Assembly (NCBI RefSeq): GCF_001653235.2
Contig: NC_035793.1
Span: 5,296,580-5,360,579 of the forward strand
Direction: 5' to 3'
DNA length: 64,000 nucleotides
Source: Pochonia chlamydosporia 170
Taxonomy: Eukaryota > Ascomycota > Sordariomycetes > Hypocreales > Clavicipitaceae
In this document: one piece after another, positions 11,957 through 24,545 of the stretch
How positions within the stretch are numbered: position 1 is the first letter of the stretch
Layout of the letters: each line of letters starts with the position of its first letter
Program-made: the position numbers and the translations under genes
The notes under the pieces: model-generated
Databases searched by the model: none
What the model saw: only the letters and a program-made list of their open reading frames with translations
What the model was told of the DNA's origin: nothing

Positions 11957-12577
11957 ATGGTGACAAGGACGATGCTGCAAACGTAGCCAAACTCGACAAA
12001 TCATCCAAAGTATGTTACATCACGCACGTTTGATCACCTTTAGGGGCCATGTCACAGGTACAAAAACAAGGAAAAATATTCCTAGTCACATATTTTCCGC
12101 CTTCATCGCCGTATATAGCTTCATAAGACAATGAAATGGTACATAGCTTGTATAACGCATGGAGTGAGCGCACCGTAAACAAGGGACGAAGCAGCCAATT
12201 TTCCCTGCTTGCGACTGTTTGATGCGGCTATAATACAAATCGTACTACCCGTACAGATGGTCGTGCCCAGCGAAGTTTGCCAGCAATGACCCCTTCGCTA
12301 TAGTGCGCACCAAGGATTTACATCTTTGTCTGTCACATAATCCTTTCACTAAGTATCTTATGGTGGCGCTACCATATATCTCCGCGCATAGATTCTTGTG
12401 TTAGGTCATGCATGGCTGTATAGACGGCTTAATGGCAATCGAGCATCCGCAATCTCATTTCATGATGGCGAAAGTCGGAAGGATAGACCCCCGGGCAAGA
12501 GCCACATGGGCCACATGATGAGACATATGTTTGGTCGAACACAATTTGCGTCTATGCTACGCAATTGGAATAGGCAG
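11957..12577. other. Spacer between convergent genes
   Basis: No gene is recognisable. This is the 3' flank of both the chitosanase and the hexose transporter. Confidence 0.5.
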
Positions 12578-14457
12578 TTACCCGGTCTCGGTTCGGGCCT
12601 CGCTGAGCCTCCTGATGCCTTGGCGGTAGTCATCCGTGTTCCAGTGGCCGGCAGTGTGGCCAGACTTGATTGGGTTGACTTTCTGGACATACATTGTGTC
12701 AATTTCCTCGAGGCTTCGATCTTTGGACTCGATCACGAAGAAGAAGACAATGACGACTAGGGCGCCGCAACAGCCCGCGAATACTAAGCCATACAAGTAG
12801 TCAATCTCGTCGGTGATGAATCGTGTACTACGGAATGTTAGCGATGTCGCATGCCTCTGAAAGCGTGCGGAGCCAAACCGGGTTTACTCGCTACTCACAA
12901 GAAGGATATCAAACTGGACATATTTGTTAGTGAATTGGTGGTGTGAGGCATCGACCACTGTGTACTCACAAGTTCCATAGCCAATTTGAAGCAGTTGCAA
13001 GGCCCATGCATGTGCTTCGATAGCGAAGAGGGTACAGCTCGGCGTTTACCGCCCAAACCAGAGGACCCCAACTGACGGCAAACGCTGCAATTGCCAAGCA
13101 TGAGAACGTTACCAAGGCAGACCCGGCCTTGGGGGTGTTCATAGGGTTATCATGGTCGAGGGCAAAGTGACCAACAAAAGCGTACACGCTAGTCCACGGT
13201 TAGAAATTGTCACGATGCTGGCGTTATGAATTCGGCAGGCTAGGAATGGGGTTCTCACAAGAAGCACATCATCATCCATGCGGCACCTATCATGAGAGTG
13301 TTACGGCGACCGAACCGTTTCGTCACCCACAAGGCAATGATGGTGCAGAAAACATTGACGGATCCCAGAATGATCTGGGTCACATAACTGTTGCTGATTC
13401 CGGTGGCAGCAAACACAGTTGTGCCAAAGTAGAAGAAAAAGTTGGCACCAGTGAGTTGCTGGCCGGCCTGGAGGACAATACCCAAGACGGTGCGATATAG
13501 CATGCGTGGCGCGGTGAAAATCTCAGTCCAGTGAAATTGATCAGCGCTTCTGCTCTCTTCATGTACATTATGCTGGATGTCGGTTATCTGGTGATTCACA
13601 CCCTCGGAATCCGGGGCAAGACCAGATAGCTTAGCAATTGCCAAGCGAGCGCGTTCAACTCGACCACGACTACAGTCATACCTGGGGCTCTCGGGCATGA
13701 ATAGAATAGTTGATCCGAGAATGAGAGCCCACGCAAAGGACAGACCATTTGGAATACGCCACGACGCACTGTTTGTTTTTTCTTCGGTCCCCCAATTGAC
13801 CATTTCGGCGGTCCAGATACCAAGAGTAATGAGAAGTTGGTACGAGGCAACAATGACACCCCGAATGATGGCCGGCGCGCACTCTGACTGATACATAGGC
13901 ACGACCACAGACAAGGCACCAATACTGAGACCACTCACAAGGCGTCCAACAGCAAATTGAACCCAGTGGTATGATGACGAGATCTCAATAATTGTGCCAA
14001 TGCAGGTGAAAAAAGCAGAAACGGATATCGTCAATCGACGGCCAATCAGATCAGCCATTTTGCCAGCAATCAGTGATCCTATAAGGGCACCAACACTGAG
14101 CATGCCGACAATTGTGCCTTGTCTGGCAGCGCTGAATGTATAAGTGCCATCTGATTGCAATTCGCCAAATCTTTCAGAGTAGTCCTTCATGAGAAAGAAC
14201 CCAGATATCTGGCCACTGGACAGGTCTATTAGTGAATGATCAATACATGAAGGTAACGGGGTGTGATTGGGTTATAATGCGAGATGGTTGCAAGGCATCA
14301 CAAAAGCTAACCTAATGTAACCAAAAATGAAACCGCCTAGGCTGGCGACAGCACCTTGAAAGCATGCTAGGAATGTAACCTTTTGCTCCGCAAGTAAGGA
14401 CTCGTCTTTCCGATCTTTGACATCGCCATTGGATGAATTCCTTTTGGTTATGCCCAT
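12578..14457 (-). CDS. MFS hexose/sugar transporter
   Basis: Sugar porter of the major facilitator superfamily (PF00083), about 530 residues with 12 predicted membrane helices. It imports hexoses at the plasma membrane. The start is MGITKRNSSNG. The first intron joins GYI to SGQISGFF in frame, reproducing the sugar-porter helix-1 motif. Other signatures are GKMADLIGRRLT (loop 2-3), RLVSGLSIGALSVVVPMYQSE, the helix-6 end PESPRYD, the helix-7 segment LQAGQQLTGANFFFYFG, KRFGRRNTLM and SWGPLVWAVNAELYPLRYRS. Several introns fall in the 3' half. The small exon near 12900-12920 could not be placed exactly. The last exon ends with FITDEIDYLYGLVFAG and a short tail. It resembles fungal high-affinity glucose transporters and sensors, but lacks the long tail of sensors, so transport is more likely. 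Confidence 0.92.
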
Positions 14458-17068
14458 GATTGGCCCCCCTCCCGACAGCCCAAGACCGTCGGCACGAATG
14501 TAACGCTGAAATGAAAAGAAACGTCTCCTTTGATGGACGGTATCGGGACGGTGAGAGAAGCTGAGGCCGTTGAGCGTGGTACCGGGTGGGAAACGTCAGC
14601 ACGCAAATGTTGGGTTTGGAAACATGGGCAGCAGTGGTAGATGTGAAAGGAAAGAAATGAGCATGGATGATGTAGAAAGTGACAGTGCCAAAATCGAAGA
14701 CCGTGAGAGCCTTTTCCTTCTGTACCAGTTTGGCCCGATGCAGATAAAGTTTGCTTAGACTGCCTCACCATGGTACCCAGAGCTGTGCCGATGTCATCGG
14801 GCCGACGCAAATAGTAATCCACTCCTGTTTGACAATAAATTCTACTGTGTCGTTGCTCATCGGCCCACTCACCATCGTTTTATTGCCGTACGATTCGTTC
14901 TTCGTCTCACCTAACGTTTTGTTTACGGGAACATTTTGGCCCACCAAACATGACGAGAACCCTGGTAGAACGAAGCCAAGGAAGATAGAAAAGAGGATGG
15001 GGAAAAAAAAAATATGGCAACGCCTCTCAGACACCAAGCTAGTCAAATGGGGCACGGCTATGGGTGTTGTTGGAGACAGAATCGTGTCAAAATCCGCAGT
15101 TGAGGCATGATACATGGCGTCTCAAAGCATCATCAGATGCCTCTGGCGTTGGGGACACGCATATAGCAAGCAAATGAGTGGCCATCGGAGCGCCATGTCC
15201 GTTGTGTCTTTTCTGAAGGCTGTGACTAATGTCCCAATGTGGTGGTCGATATACAGTGAAGGCCAATGGTTTAATGTCTGGTTGGTTTAACGTTCTGAAC
15301 ATTGAATGGAAGCGTCGATGTCGTCTGGCGTCAACCAATTGGCAACCTTGGCCGAAAACAGCAGCGTCATAACTAGCTTCATCGGTGTTTGGCGACGGGA
15401 CCAGACGAAGAGCCTTCAATGGTGAGTGGAGCCGGGTCTGCAGGGATCAAATTGATCAATCACCGACCATGTCTCGGCAGTGGGCGCTCTGGCGCATTCA
15501 AAGTTCAATGATGGCGCTGTCCTAATCTTTGTTGCATGATGTCTAGTCGAGTACATGTACATACCTAGGAATGTATCCATTCAATGCTCTGTACCGGATT
15601 TGCTGCGCCAAGATTTCGTGACCTGACCGCACAGATCCCAAGACGTGTTCAAACCGTGTCCATGGGGCCGTCAGTCTCAGCGGTTTGGAGGAAGGCTGAA
15701 TGGGAACAATCGGCCGAAACAATTGGCTTATTGCAACTTGGAGAAGAGTTCCGTAGCAACAAGTACTTAGAATTGCTTCGTAGACTTCTTACCACTCCAT
15801 GGAGCACACCAAATGGCTTCGTAACGATCTGTCTGGTCCGGCTTTGCTGAGATGGTCAACGCCAGCCCCGCAAGCTGGCCATCGGTGGCTCATTGCAAAC
15901 AGCCGGTTTATTTCCATCAAATTGAATTAGCCACAACATGGAGTATTCAGTCAACGTTGGGGCTTTGACATGTCTCGCCATGTCATAAATTAAACTGCCT
16001 CTTCACACGGAGGGCGGCGTTGTTCCAAACAGCTTCCAAGTCATGTCATGTCAAGTCAAGTTGCTTCAACTGCCTTTCCCAGCATTCAGCAGAGTTCAAT
16101 GTTGAGCCGGCACGCTGTGCTGTTTGTTGCCGGCCGGAAATATCCAGATGCCTCAAGTGCTTCAATTGACCCCACACACACAAGCCAAGGCCCGCCGCAG
16201 AAGATCAATGATCCGGGAGATCCGCTGGCTCCCACAACAAAAGCGACATGGACCGTATGAGATAGAATGCTACCCATGCGTCAGGCCCTCTTCTACGCTG
16301 CGCCTCGCGATTCTCATCAGCTGCATTCAAGAAAAGATCAATGATGCTAAAAAGGTCTAGAAACACCCAATTGGCTTAGAGGGCGAGGACCATTTGACTC
16401 TACCAGACATGTCCGGGCTCACTTGTGTGCTGTGTCTGGTAGTCGCTCTGTGTCATTATCCCTCAATTGAGGTCGTCCATGGCAATTTTGGAACATTGCT
16501 TATGTGCCTTGATAAAACAAACCTGGGGAGCACGATACTCGCATTTTATGTCCCTACTAGGCATCATGACGAAGATGAAAGCGATATCTGCATTACTAAG
16601 AAGAGCTGGACGCTCCAACCTTTCTAGCCCCCAACGTCGCAGTTCGGCCTTCGCGTCAAGTCTGGACCGGCGACTTTTGATTTGTCATTCGTGGGTTAAG
16701 TCCCAATAGAGCGATCCCCAAAAACACTGTGCGAACAGTTGACGATGCAGGGCACAGTCAGGTTGTAATAACATTTGATCCCACCAGACGGCTGGCAGAT
16801 TCGTGGCAACAGCCTTGAAGTTTTGGAACAACCTGACGCAACAGAAATAACTTGACGACCCTTCTCTGAGCTGTAGCCGCCGCCAAGCTCACTCAGATTC
16901 ACCGAAACTCGGGCTTGGCGCCTTGGGCAATCGTTTGCCTCGGCAATTCTGAGACATTGCACCCCAAAGTACACCCAAAACTGTGCTGCTTAAGCTGGCA
17001 AGCTGGACAATACGGCCCAAAGTCTCAACTGAATTCTTTGTTGGCTGGGGAAAGCTCAAGATTGAACC
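14458..17068. other. Long gene-poor spacer between divergent transporters
   Basis: This stretch of about 2.6 kb has no recognisable gene. It must hold the promoters of both divergently transcribed MFS genes. Short open frames on both strands have no family motif. Confidence 0.5.
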
Positions 17069-18712
17069 ATGTCGCATGCCGGTAGCCTGAAGAGAGGCTC
17101 AACACCAGATTTATCCAGCAACAACCCCTTGGCTGATGGGCCACCCGACGGCGGAAAACCTGCCACCCCACCACACATACAATGCGACCCGACGTCACAA
17201 CAACTACAAAATGATGCGGCAAAAACCACGATCGAGGCACCAGATGGAGGCATTCGAGCTTGGCTAGTGGTTCTTGGTGCTTGGTGCACCTCATTTTGCA
17301 GTTTCGGCTGGATTAATAGTGAGCCAGCACCCAGCACGCCCTTTCCGTCATTCCTGAAGTCTGATTGACTAATATGGATGGAGCAGGTGTCGGTGTTTTC
17401 CAAGAGTACTATCAAACAAAAATGCTACAAGGATATTCAGCAAGCACCATTTCATGGATTCCATCTCTGCAGATTTTCTTCATGATGGGAATGGTAAGTT
17501 CTCAACCGATGTGACCAACTGATGTGGCCAGTACGGCTTTGCGTGCTCCCAAAGACTTACCACCATCTACAAGGGCCCAGTCATTGGAGTGCTGTACGAC
17601 AAGTTCGGCCCACGTCACTTAATATTCGTGGGTACATTCTTGCATGTATTTGGATTAATGATGGCATCTATATCTCATGACTACTACCAAATCTTGCTGG
17701 CACAGGGTGTGTGTAGCGCGATTGGCGTATCTGCTATCTTTCAGCCTGGTCTGTAGACTTCTTTTTGCAGACTTCATCAATGACATCTCGTACTGACAAC
17801 CGACGTGCTACCAGCCTTGAACACCATTTCCGGGTGGTTTGATAAACGGCGCGGCGCAGCCTTTGGTATTCTGGCTACAGGATCAAGTCTTGGGGGTGTC
17901 ATTTTCCCCATTATGGTCAGTCGTCTTATTGCTCAGGTTGGCTTTGGCTGGGCAATGCGAGTCTCTGCCTTTTTAATCCTTGGTCTGTTGATCGTGGCCA
18001 ATTTCACTGTGAAGCAGTTTCAGCGCCCAAAAGCACGGCCTCTGTCCTTCCGGAATTTTTGCATACCATTTACCGAAATCAAATTCCTCGCGTTGACGAT
18101 TGGGCTGCTTCTATTTACGTTTGGATTGTACGTTCCCATCAACTACATCCCTGTCGAAGCCGCTGCTGCAGGTATGCCACCACACCTCGTTGAATATTTG
18201 GTCCCGATTTTAAACGCGGCAAGGTATGAACATGAAAGGATTATTCGGAATGCAAATATAAACATAATCTAACAAAACAAACCAGTTTATTTGGTCGCGC
18301 TGGCTCTGGATTTATTGCTGACAAAATGGGCCGCTACAATATCTTCATCATTGTATGTTACGTGACAGGTATCTGGATTCTCGCTCTCTGGATCCCGGCG
18401 GCAACCACTGCGGCCAGAGTCGCCTTCTCAGCACTATTCGGCTTCTTTTCTGGGGCCTATGTTGCCTTGATTCCAGCACTCGTGGTTCAGATATCACCAT
18501 TTCCTGAGATCGGCTTTCGAACCGGGTTGGTCTTCTTCGCATGCTCATTTGGGGGGTTAACGACCAATCCCATCAGTGGTGCTCTCTTGGAACAGAGTAG
18601 TGGTTGGCTCGGCGCCAAGATATTTGCTGGTGTCTTTTGTCTTGTTGGAACCTGCTTTGTACTTGTGGCTCGAATGCACCATACAGGGATGCACATGCGA
18701 TCGGTGTTTTGA
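17069..18712 (+). CDS. MFS monocarboxylate-type transporter (MCT-like)
   Basis: Major facilitator protein of about 440 residues in the fungal monocarboxylate porter group. Members move small organic acids or unknown metabolites across the plasma membrane. At least five exons are visible; introns lie near 17320-17390, 17490-17560, 17750-17810 and 18225-18290. The start ATG ([10 protein letters not shown]) begins a polar cytoplasmic N-terminus, followed by the group motif [16 protein letters not shown], the helix-1 signature of MCT-like porters (usually PDGGxxAW). Next come [28 protein letters not shown] (loop 2-3), [35 protein letters not shown] and a final helix block. It looks complete. The substrate cannot be predicted, because several distantly related fungal MCT-like proteins are not lactate or pyruvate carriers. 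Confidence 0.9.
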
Positions 18713-19351
18713 GGCTCGCCAGGTAGAGTGATCCCCGATCGTGAGGGTTTGTGCAAAGACTAGTTGACCAATTGGTTGCACAGTATTGCACCGCATTATC
18801 CTCAAGTAAGAGGGCTGCTTTAGAAGGGAAGAAAGAACGTTTAACCCTAACTCTTAAAGGGAAGAGACTGCATAGTGGCTTGCAACTATTAACCTTGAGA
18901 TGTTCAAACGAGCCCTTACCCAGATCAGGAAGATTAATGGCAAGAGAAATGACGGAAGGGGACTTCTAGATGATTTCTGGAGTCTATTAAACAGATACAA
19001 CAAATAGACTGCATGTTAAATTACAGCCTGTGGGAAAACGCATTTGCCTACGTTAAAGTATATACTTGTACATCTTCACATATCGTAGCACAGGCTGTGG
19101 TATGCGATACCTGTTAACAGCTTGAATACTTTAAACCCCCTTACTGTAACTAACAGAAGGTTACCCTAGCAGGTAACATTAAGCTAAGGAGTACTATTTC
19201 TAGAGTAGAAATACGTGTAAGAAAAAAAGGAAAAAAAGCAAATCACAAAGTAATTTCACGTACAGAAGTTATAAACACTTGCAAAGATACTATGTATTTT
19301 GTATTCTTCTATCATATTAAAGAAATATAATGCTTTACGGCGTTACCTGTT
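18713..19351. other. AT-rich spacer
   Basis: AT-rich, TA-rich sequence with runs such as taaccctaactcttaaa. This composition is commonly left by repeat-induced point mutation of old repeats. No gene is recognisable. Confidence 0.4.
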
Positions 19352-19765
19352 TTACTTCTCGTTCTTAGAACGAGAAACGTGCTCTTCAGCAAGGGTGCAA
19401 GCATCTATATAGCTATCAGTTGACAGCCGACCAAGCAGGCGGGCGATGTCAAGGAAATGCTTTGTCCACAGTACAGGGCTGCTAGGATAAACCCCAGCAG
19501 CCGACTGGGCTGCGTCCTTAATAACGTTCCATTCACGTTCCTTGATATACATAACAGTTCGTAAAGACTTTACCTCACACTCCTCTGGGGCCGTGTTATG
19601 CATCAATAGGCCGCTCCCTGTGTGTTCAAAAACCTCCCAATTGTCATCTCCAGACCACTTTACCCGTGGAGAATAGGCGCAATACACTCTACCATCTGAT
19701 TTACAGACCAGGTAGAGGGCTCTAGCTGGCACGCGCTCAACCTTCTTTGCTCTCTGTGCACACAT
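19352..19765 (-). CDS. Hypothetical protein, unknown function
   Basis: Uninterrupted ATG-started frame of 137 codons inside AT-rich DNA. Its coding sequence is clearly less AT-rich than its flanks, which is the main reason to accept it. The protein is polar, with no signal peptide or membrane segment. It contains a tryptophan-bearing middle (RVKWSGDDNWEVFEHTG) and a helical-looking C-terminal third (LWTKHFLDIARLLGRLSTDSY). The tail is basic. I do not recognise the family. It could be a lineage-specific gene, one exon of a larger gene, or the surviving fragment of a mobile element. Confidence 0.4.
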   Translation of the reverse strand: MCAQRAKKVERVPARALYLVCKSDGRVYCAYSPRVKWSGDDNWEVFEHTGSGLLMHNTAPEECEVKSLRTVMYIKEREWNVIKDAAQSAAGVYPSSPVLWTKHFLDIARLLGRLSTDSYIDACTLAEEHVSRSKNEK

Positions 19766-20413
19766 TTTTCGTGAAGTGAAGAGAATGCCTTGATTATTTC
19801 CTAGCCGTCGATATGTTGCGAGTAGTAGATGTTGTTACTCAAAGTGAGACAATAACGCGTAGTTCTTAGTAGCTACTTGCTATTTGGAAAATCAGTCGCA
19901 GCTATTGTTCTTATACACATATCCTAATGCTGTGAATATTATAACTACTTATCACAGACTCCTAGAAGACCTTTGTTACATGGTTGTCTTAGTGCTATTT
20001 TTTATTTGTTTTAATGCACACCTAACAAAGCATTCGCAAACGGCAAATAAGTATATCTTATAGTAGCTATTTCACGCTTTATGTAAGAGCAGTTTGCGGT
20101 GTGCCGCGATGCATTTCGATAATTCGTTTAGTAAGAGGTTCTATCAACGGAATATAATCTGTACTATCTCTCTGCATTAGCGGAGCGTTCCCTTTTGTTG
20201 AATGACCTAGCAGTTATTTTCTTTGATAGGTTCCTTCACAAAGATGTATGCCTGCAGAATCGTACCTCTACACTGCATGTCTGTGAGAAATTTTAATTCT
20301 AGCTGTTGCAAAGGAATACAAAGGGCAACCTGTCGCCTTTATGTAATATTAATTAAGTGCTATACTAATAATTTGCCCTGTCGATACAGTAGTAGTAGCT
20401 GTAATATTAGGTA
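19766..20413. other. AT-rich spacer
   Basis: AT-rich DNA with no recognisable gene, similar in composition to the stretch left of the orphan gene. Confidence 0.4.
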
Positions 20414-21724
20414 TTATGATAACACCTTGCTGCTTTTCCCTTCTGCGTATACCTGTGATTGTACGCCAAGCTTCCATTGGCTATTTCTTCCTGGGTTGCT
20501 CTCTGCTAGAACAATGTCAGAAGTCACGTATATTCTATCTTCTGATGTGTTGCAGGTTCTAAATGGATCTGTTGTGCCCGCAATATACCGCGAACCTTCA
20601 ACATTTGCAGTACGCGAGGTCATTGTTCCCTTGGTGGTAAGACCTAGCTTCCAAGCTACCATCTTCACCAGTGGCCGCAATGTGGCTAAGCTTGCAGTTA
20701 TAATAGACAGACCCATCTCAATTGTTGACCAAATCGCAATATCAAGAGTAGACCCTAAGAACAGTTAGCAGCAGGAAATAGTGACAAGCACGAGACACAG
20801 AACGTTACGTACACAGAAAATCCGGGTCTTTGAACTTGGGGAGGTATCCAAACCTCACAACAACAGCGGTGCTCGCCCTAGTCGCATTCGTTAGCAAGTT
20901 GAGAATAATTTACTCTCTCTCAGTAAAGGATGTAGTAAGGAAACTCACAAACAGCCCATAGTAACAAGTACTATAAGGGCAACTTTGGCTCGTGTTTGTA
21001 GCTGCAAATTCCAGATCACAAATGCAGGCAAGATCGCAAACGTAAAGTCAGTAATCACGCTAAAAGCGCTATAGACATAGGCGAGTGCCATAATCACGTT
21101 CATTTCCAAGCACCGGCCTGACTGATTCTTATCCCAGTACAACGAAATGGGCTGGCATTGGAAAAGAGTAACAAAGAAGAATGTTAACCCAGCAATAATA
21201 GTGCAGAGCGATGCACTATAAATAATCCAAGAATGGATTCTCTTTGTTGTAATGCGAAGCAAAAACCATGCAAAAGAAAGCTTGCACACTACCATAGTGA
21301 GGCTAAAGAAGAGGTAGCAGAACCACCAATACTGCCGACAAATTTAGCCCTTATCGCATATAGTGAATTGCAAGACGTGGCAGGTGTGTTACCTTCATTG
21401 CAGATTCAATATCGTGCTGCTCCAGGTTGGCCATATGCTGCCCGGTGCCGTGGTAGACGCCGCAGTTGGACATGGTGCAGTACACAATGAAGAAAACCTA
21501 GGAAGTTAGCATATCTAATAGTTGATGAGCGCTTCCAAGTCTCTGCTATGCTTTATAGCGAGGCATACCGTAGCAAGCACCATAGTCCAATCATCAAGTC
21601 CAAAGGCTTTGACTAAAACGGCGCGTGTATAGCATCGCAAAATCACGATAATCCCAGCTAGAACACAGAATGTGATATTAACGCCCAGTAAGTCTGGCCC
21701 TCGGTTTTCATACAAGCTCGCCAT
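20414..21724 (-). CDS. Rhodopsin-domain integral membrane protein (PTH11-like receptor family)
   Basis: Seven-helix membrane protein of about 370 residues in the fungal rhodopsin-domain family (PF20684), which includes PTH11-like receptors. Members are thought to sense external cues; most are uncharacterised. The ATG begins MASLYENRGPDLLG, with no CFEM domain. Family landmarks appear in order: FGLDDWTMVLAT, NCGVYHGTGQHMANL, LSFAWFLLRITTKR, FQCQPISLYWDK with RCLEMN, VITDFTFAILPAFVIWNLQL with TRAKVALIVLVTMG, VVVRFGYLPKFKDPDF, and IWSTIEMGLSIITASLATLRPL. Introns lie near 21500-21560, 21300-21375, 20885-20950 and 20750-20815, with a CTAAC branch site visible before the first acceptor. The serine/threonine-rich tail is cytoplasmic. 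The gene sits alone between AT-rich stretches. Confidence 0.87.
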
Positions 21725-24545
21725 TATTACTGAAAAGCATTAATATTAAGACAATAGAAACAAACCAAACAGTATATAGTAAAAGAAAGAATTACAAGCT
21801 GGGTTTTGGCATTTTGGCTTTCGGCATTTGAAGAGAGAATTAAAGTAATAGGAAAGCCAGGAGTGGGCCAGCCCCTGGGCCAAGCGTGAAGAAACAACAT
21901 GTGGCGTTCTGGGCATCCGGCCACACTAGTCTGGAGAGCCAAACACACCGTCCAATATCATGTTGTTGTGTTCAGCCGCTATTGTCTAATACAAAAACGG
22001 ACAGCAAATCCGTTTGCCAAACATGCAGCCGCCGTTTCAGGCATTCGTTAGCCAGGGTGGCTGCAGAGGAGCCAATCATACCTTGCACAGGAAGCAAGTT
22101 AACTGACATTTGGTCCAAGCATGCTGCCAATCTTGCCGAGGTTAGTTTAGGACAGTGGGAAACCCCATCTACGGGTTGTTGTTCTCACCTGGTCAGGTTG
22201 ATGAAACGAGTCAGTTTTCGTATGTTGGGGGAATCCCGAGTTTAAATACCCTCGAGGGTGGCCTCATCTGACCTTGACCGACGACTAATGCCTGATTTAG
22301 GCTATCAACCTCTTATATATAGCTAACCCGATAGATGCGATAGTAAATGAATGGGACTTGCTCAACTCCAAGCAGTCAAAAATGGAGCACTGGCCTAACA
22401 AGCCCAAACAAGTTGCGCAGCGTGGAGGGGTTAGACACCAGACTATTGCTGTAATCCATAAATAACCGTCTCTTCCCTTCTTTGTTTCTTCACCATCATG
22501 TTAAAGCACTCACCCAAAAACTCCGTTGCTGTTCCACGCACCCAGAAATAGAGTGATAGGAGACCGGATTCCCCCGCCCTAGCGCGGCACCCAAGAGACA
22601 TGTTCAGACCTACAAAGCCGCGTTCCTTCGTGGATATAATTATGGATTGCAATCGCTGCACAGGACGCACCCCGGGAGCCGTACTTGGAGTTCTGTTCAA
22701 TTGCTTAGTTTGACTTTTGCATCTCTCGATATAAATAGCAGGCAGAACAGTAGAGTTGTAAGAGTTAATTACAATGGCTCTTCGCGAAAATAAGCAAAAA
22801 CAACTCTTCATACAGCGATCCATAATCTTAAGGGCGTCTCAAAATTCACCTTGTGTAAATCTAACAAATGTTTACAATGATAAGTGGTGGCTTTGGACGT
22901 GGTGTATTGGGCAACACAGGAATGCGTCTGCTACTAGGGTTAACGGTCGTCAAAAGTTAAACCGTTACTATCTTAGCCGGTTCACACACAAAGAACAGTA
23001 CTGCAACCTTCTTAAGCAGGTACTAAAACACGTGAGAGATGACGATTAGAAATCTTGTCTCGTGACACTTGTAATCGTGGACAGCTTTGCCAAGACTGCT
23101 AAATATTGTTGCAGGATGTGACAGGCCCCTGGTCTAGCTCTTTCTGGTGGCAATGCCGCTTTATCCGTCCCACCTTGCCGCTTCTCGTGCCACAAATTTG
23201 GGGGTGTAGCAGGTGGTGCAATACGGCGAATGTTAATGAGTGTCTTGGCAGTTGGTGGCTGACCTAGCCTCCATTCTTGAATTCAAAAGTTCGCTTTCCA
23301 ACCCTCAAACCCTTGTATGAGCTTTGGACACACAACCTGCGCAGCAAGGGTTGATCGGATTGCGGCAACGACATGTGCAGATCGCCCGTCTTGGCGTTAA
23401 TTCATCGCAACGAGCCAGCCCGCGATATCAGGACTTGTCTTTTCTGCATTACTGCAAATAGCTGCATGGCTCTTTACAGACGATCTCGTAAACGGGTCAA
23501 GAATGCGCAAGCTGCTACATGTTGAGTCCTAAGTAGATTGTCTTATCTTAACAAGTTGAGGTACGTGGAACTTGTGTGCTACTTTTCCCTTGGACGTCTT
23601 TCGACGCATGTGCCTCTGCCGTAATCACCGCGGGCGTTTTCGATCGGGACAACAGCAATGTGGACTTTAGACAGTTTTTCAGTCGTATTATCGTACCCGC
23701 TAAAATTCTTGGTTGCGCGTATTTCGTACGATGTCTTCACCCTCCAAAGGCAGTCCTGGACTGGGACTCAGGTTGACGACGGGAGATCGGCTGAGAAAGA
23801 CAAAAGGTGCCTCATTTCTTGATATGGTGTGTGGTTGTGAATGGTTCAATGGTGCAACATGGCCAATTGAACGAACTAGGAAGGAGAAAGCACGGACACG
23901 GCCGAACGGCAACCCCAGATCCGGATATGGCGGCTTGCATACATGTGTACAGAGACTAGACGCTATTATTGACCACGTCCACACGCAGGGTTGCTGGTTA
24001 TCTATCTGAATGTATGGGGTATTGCCGGATCTTTTCTGCAATATTTGGCTTAGCATCAATGACAACAGTGTTGGTGTGCGCCCAAAAGCCATCCTTTTAG
24101 ACACTGGTGGCGGGCAAATTCAGTTTACCTTGACATCTACATCTACATATTTTCCCGATGTGGTAACTTTTTGGGGAAGAACTTTTGATTGAACTTGCCG
24201 ATACTACCGGTTTTTTCAGGCAATCATGTCGCTCAACGAGACAGACTTATCATTTACTACCAGATTTGTCAAGGATCGTTTGTTATTCGAATCATTGTGG
24301 CGTACTGTCTAACTAAGGAGGGGAATTTTGATAGGTTTCTCTTCAACTGAAAGACCAAAACGAAGTCGCCCCTATGCCATCTTTCGTAGCATGGGGCTGT
24401 CCCCCTTGCCCTTCGGGTTGGGATGATATATGATGCTGTTTCCTCACTCTGTCGTGTATTCCTAGTTTGCATCTAGACAGTCGGACCTTACAGGATGTGT
24501 GACTAAACTTCTCTTAACGGCCATTAGGTTACTGCTGCATTTGAA
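21725..24545. other. Long gene-poor spacer
   Basis: About 2.8 kb separates the receptor from the OPT transporter. Frames of 60 to 135 codons occur on both strands, but none shows a family motif, a signal peptide or matching splice sites. The right end carries the OPT promoter. Confidence 0.5.

Noticed and set aside
20223..20768. 181-codon plus-strand frame
   Set aside because: Its second half lies antisense to the clearly recognisable rhodopsin-domain receptor exon, so it is a shadow frame.
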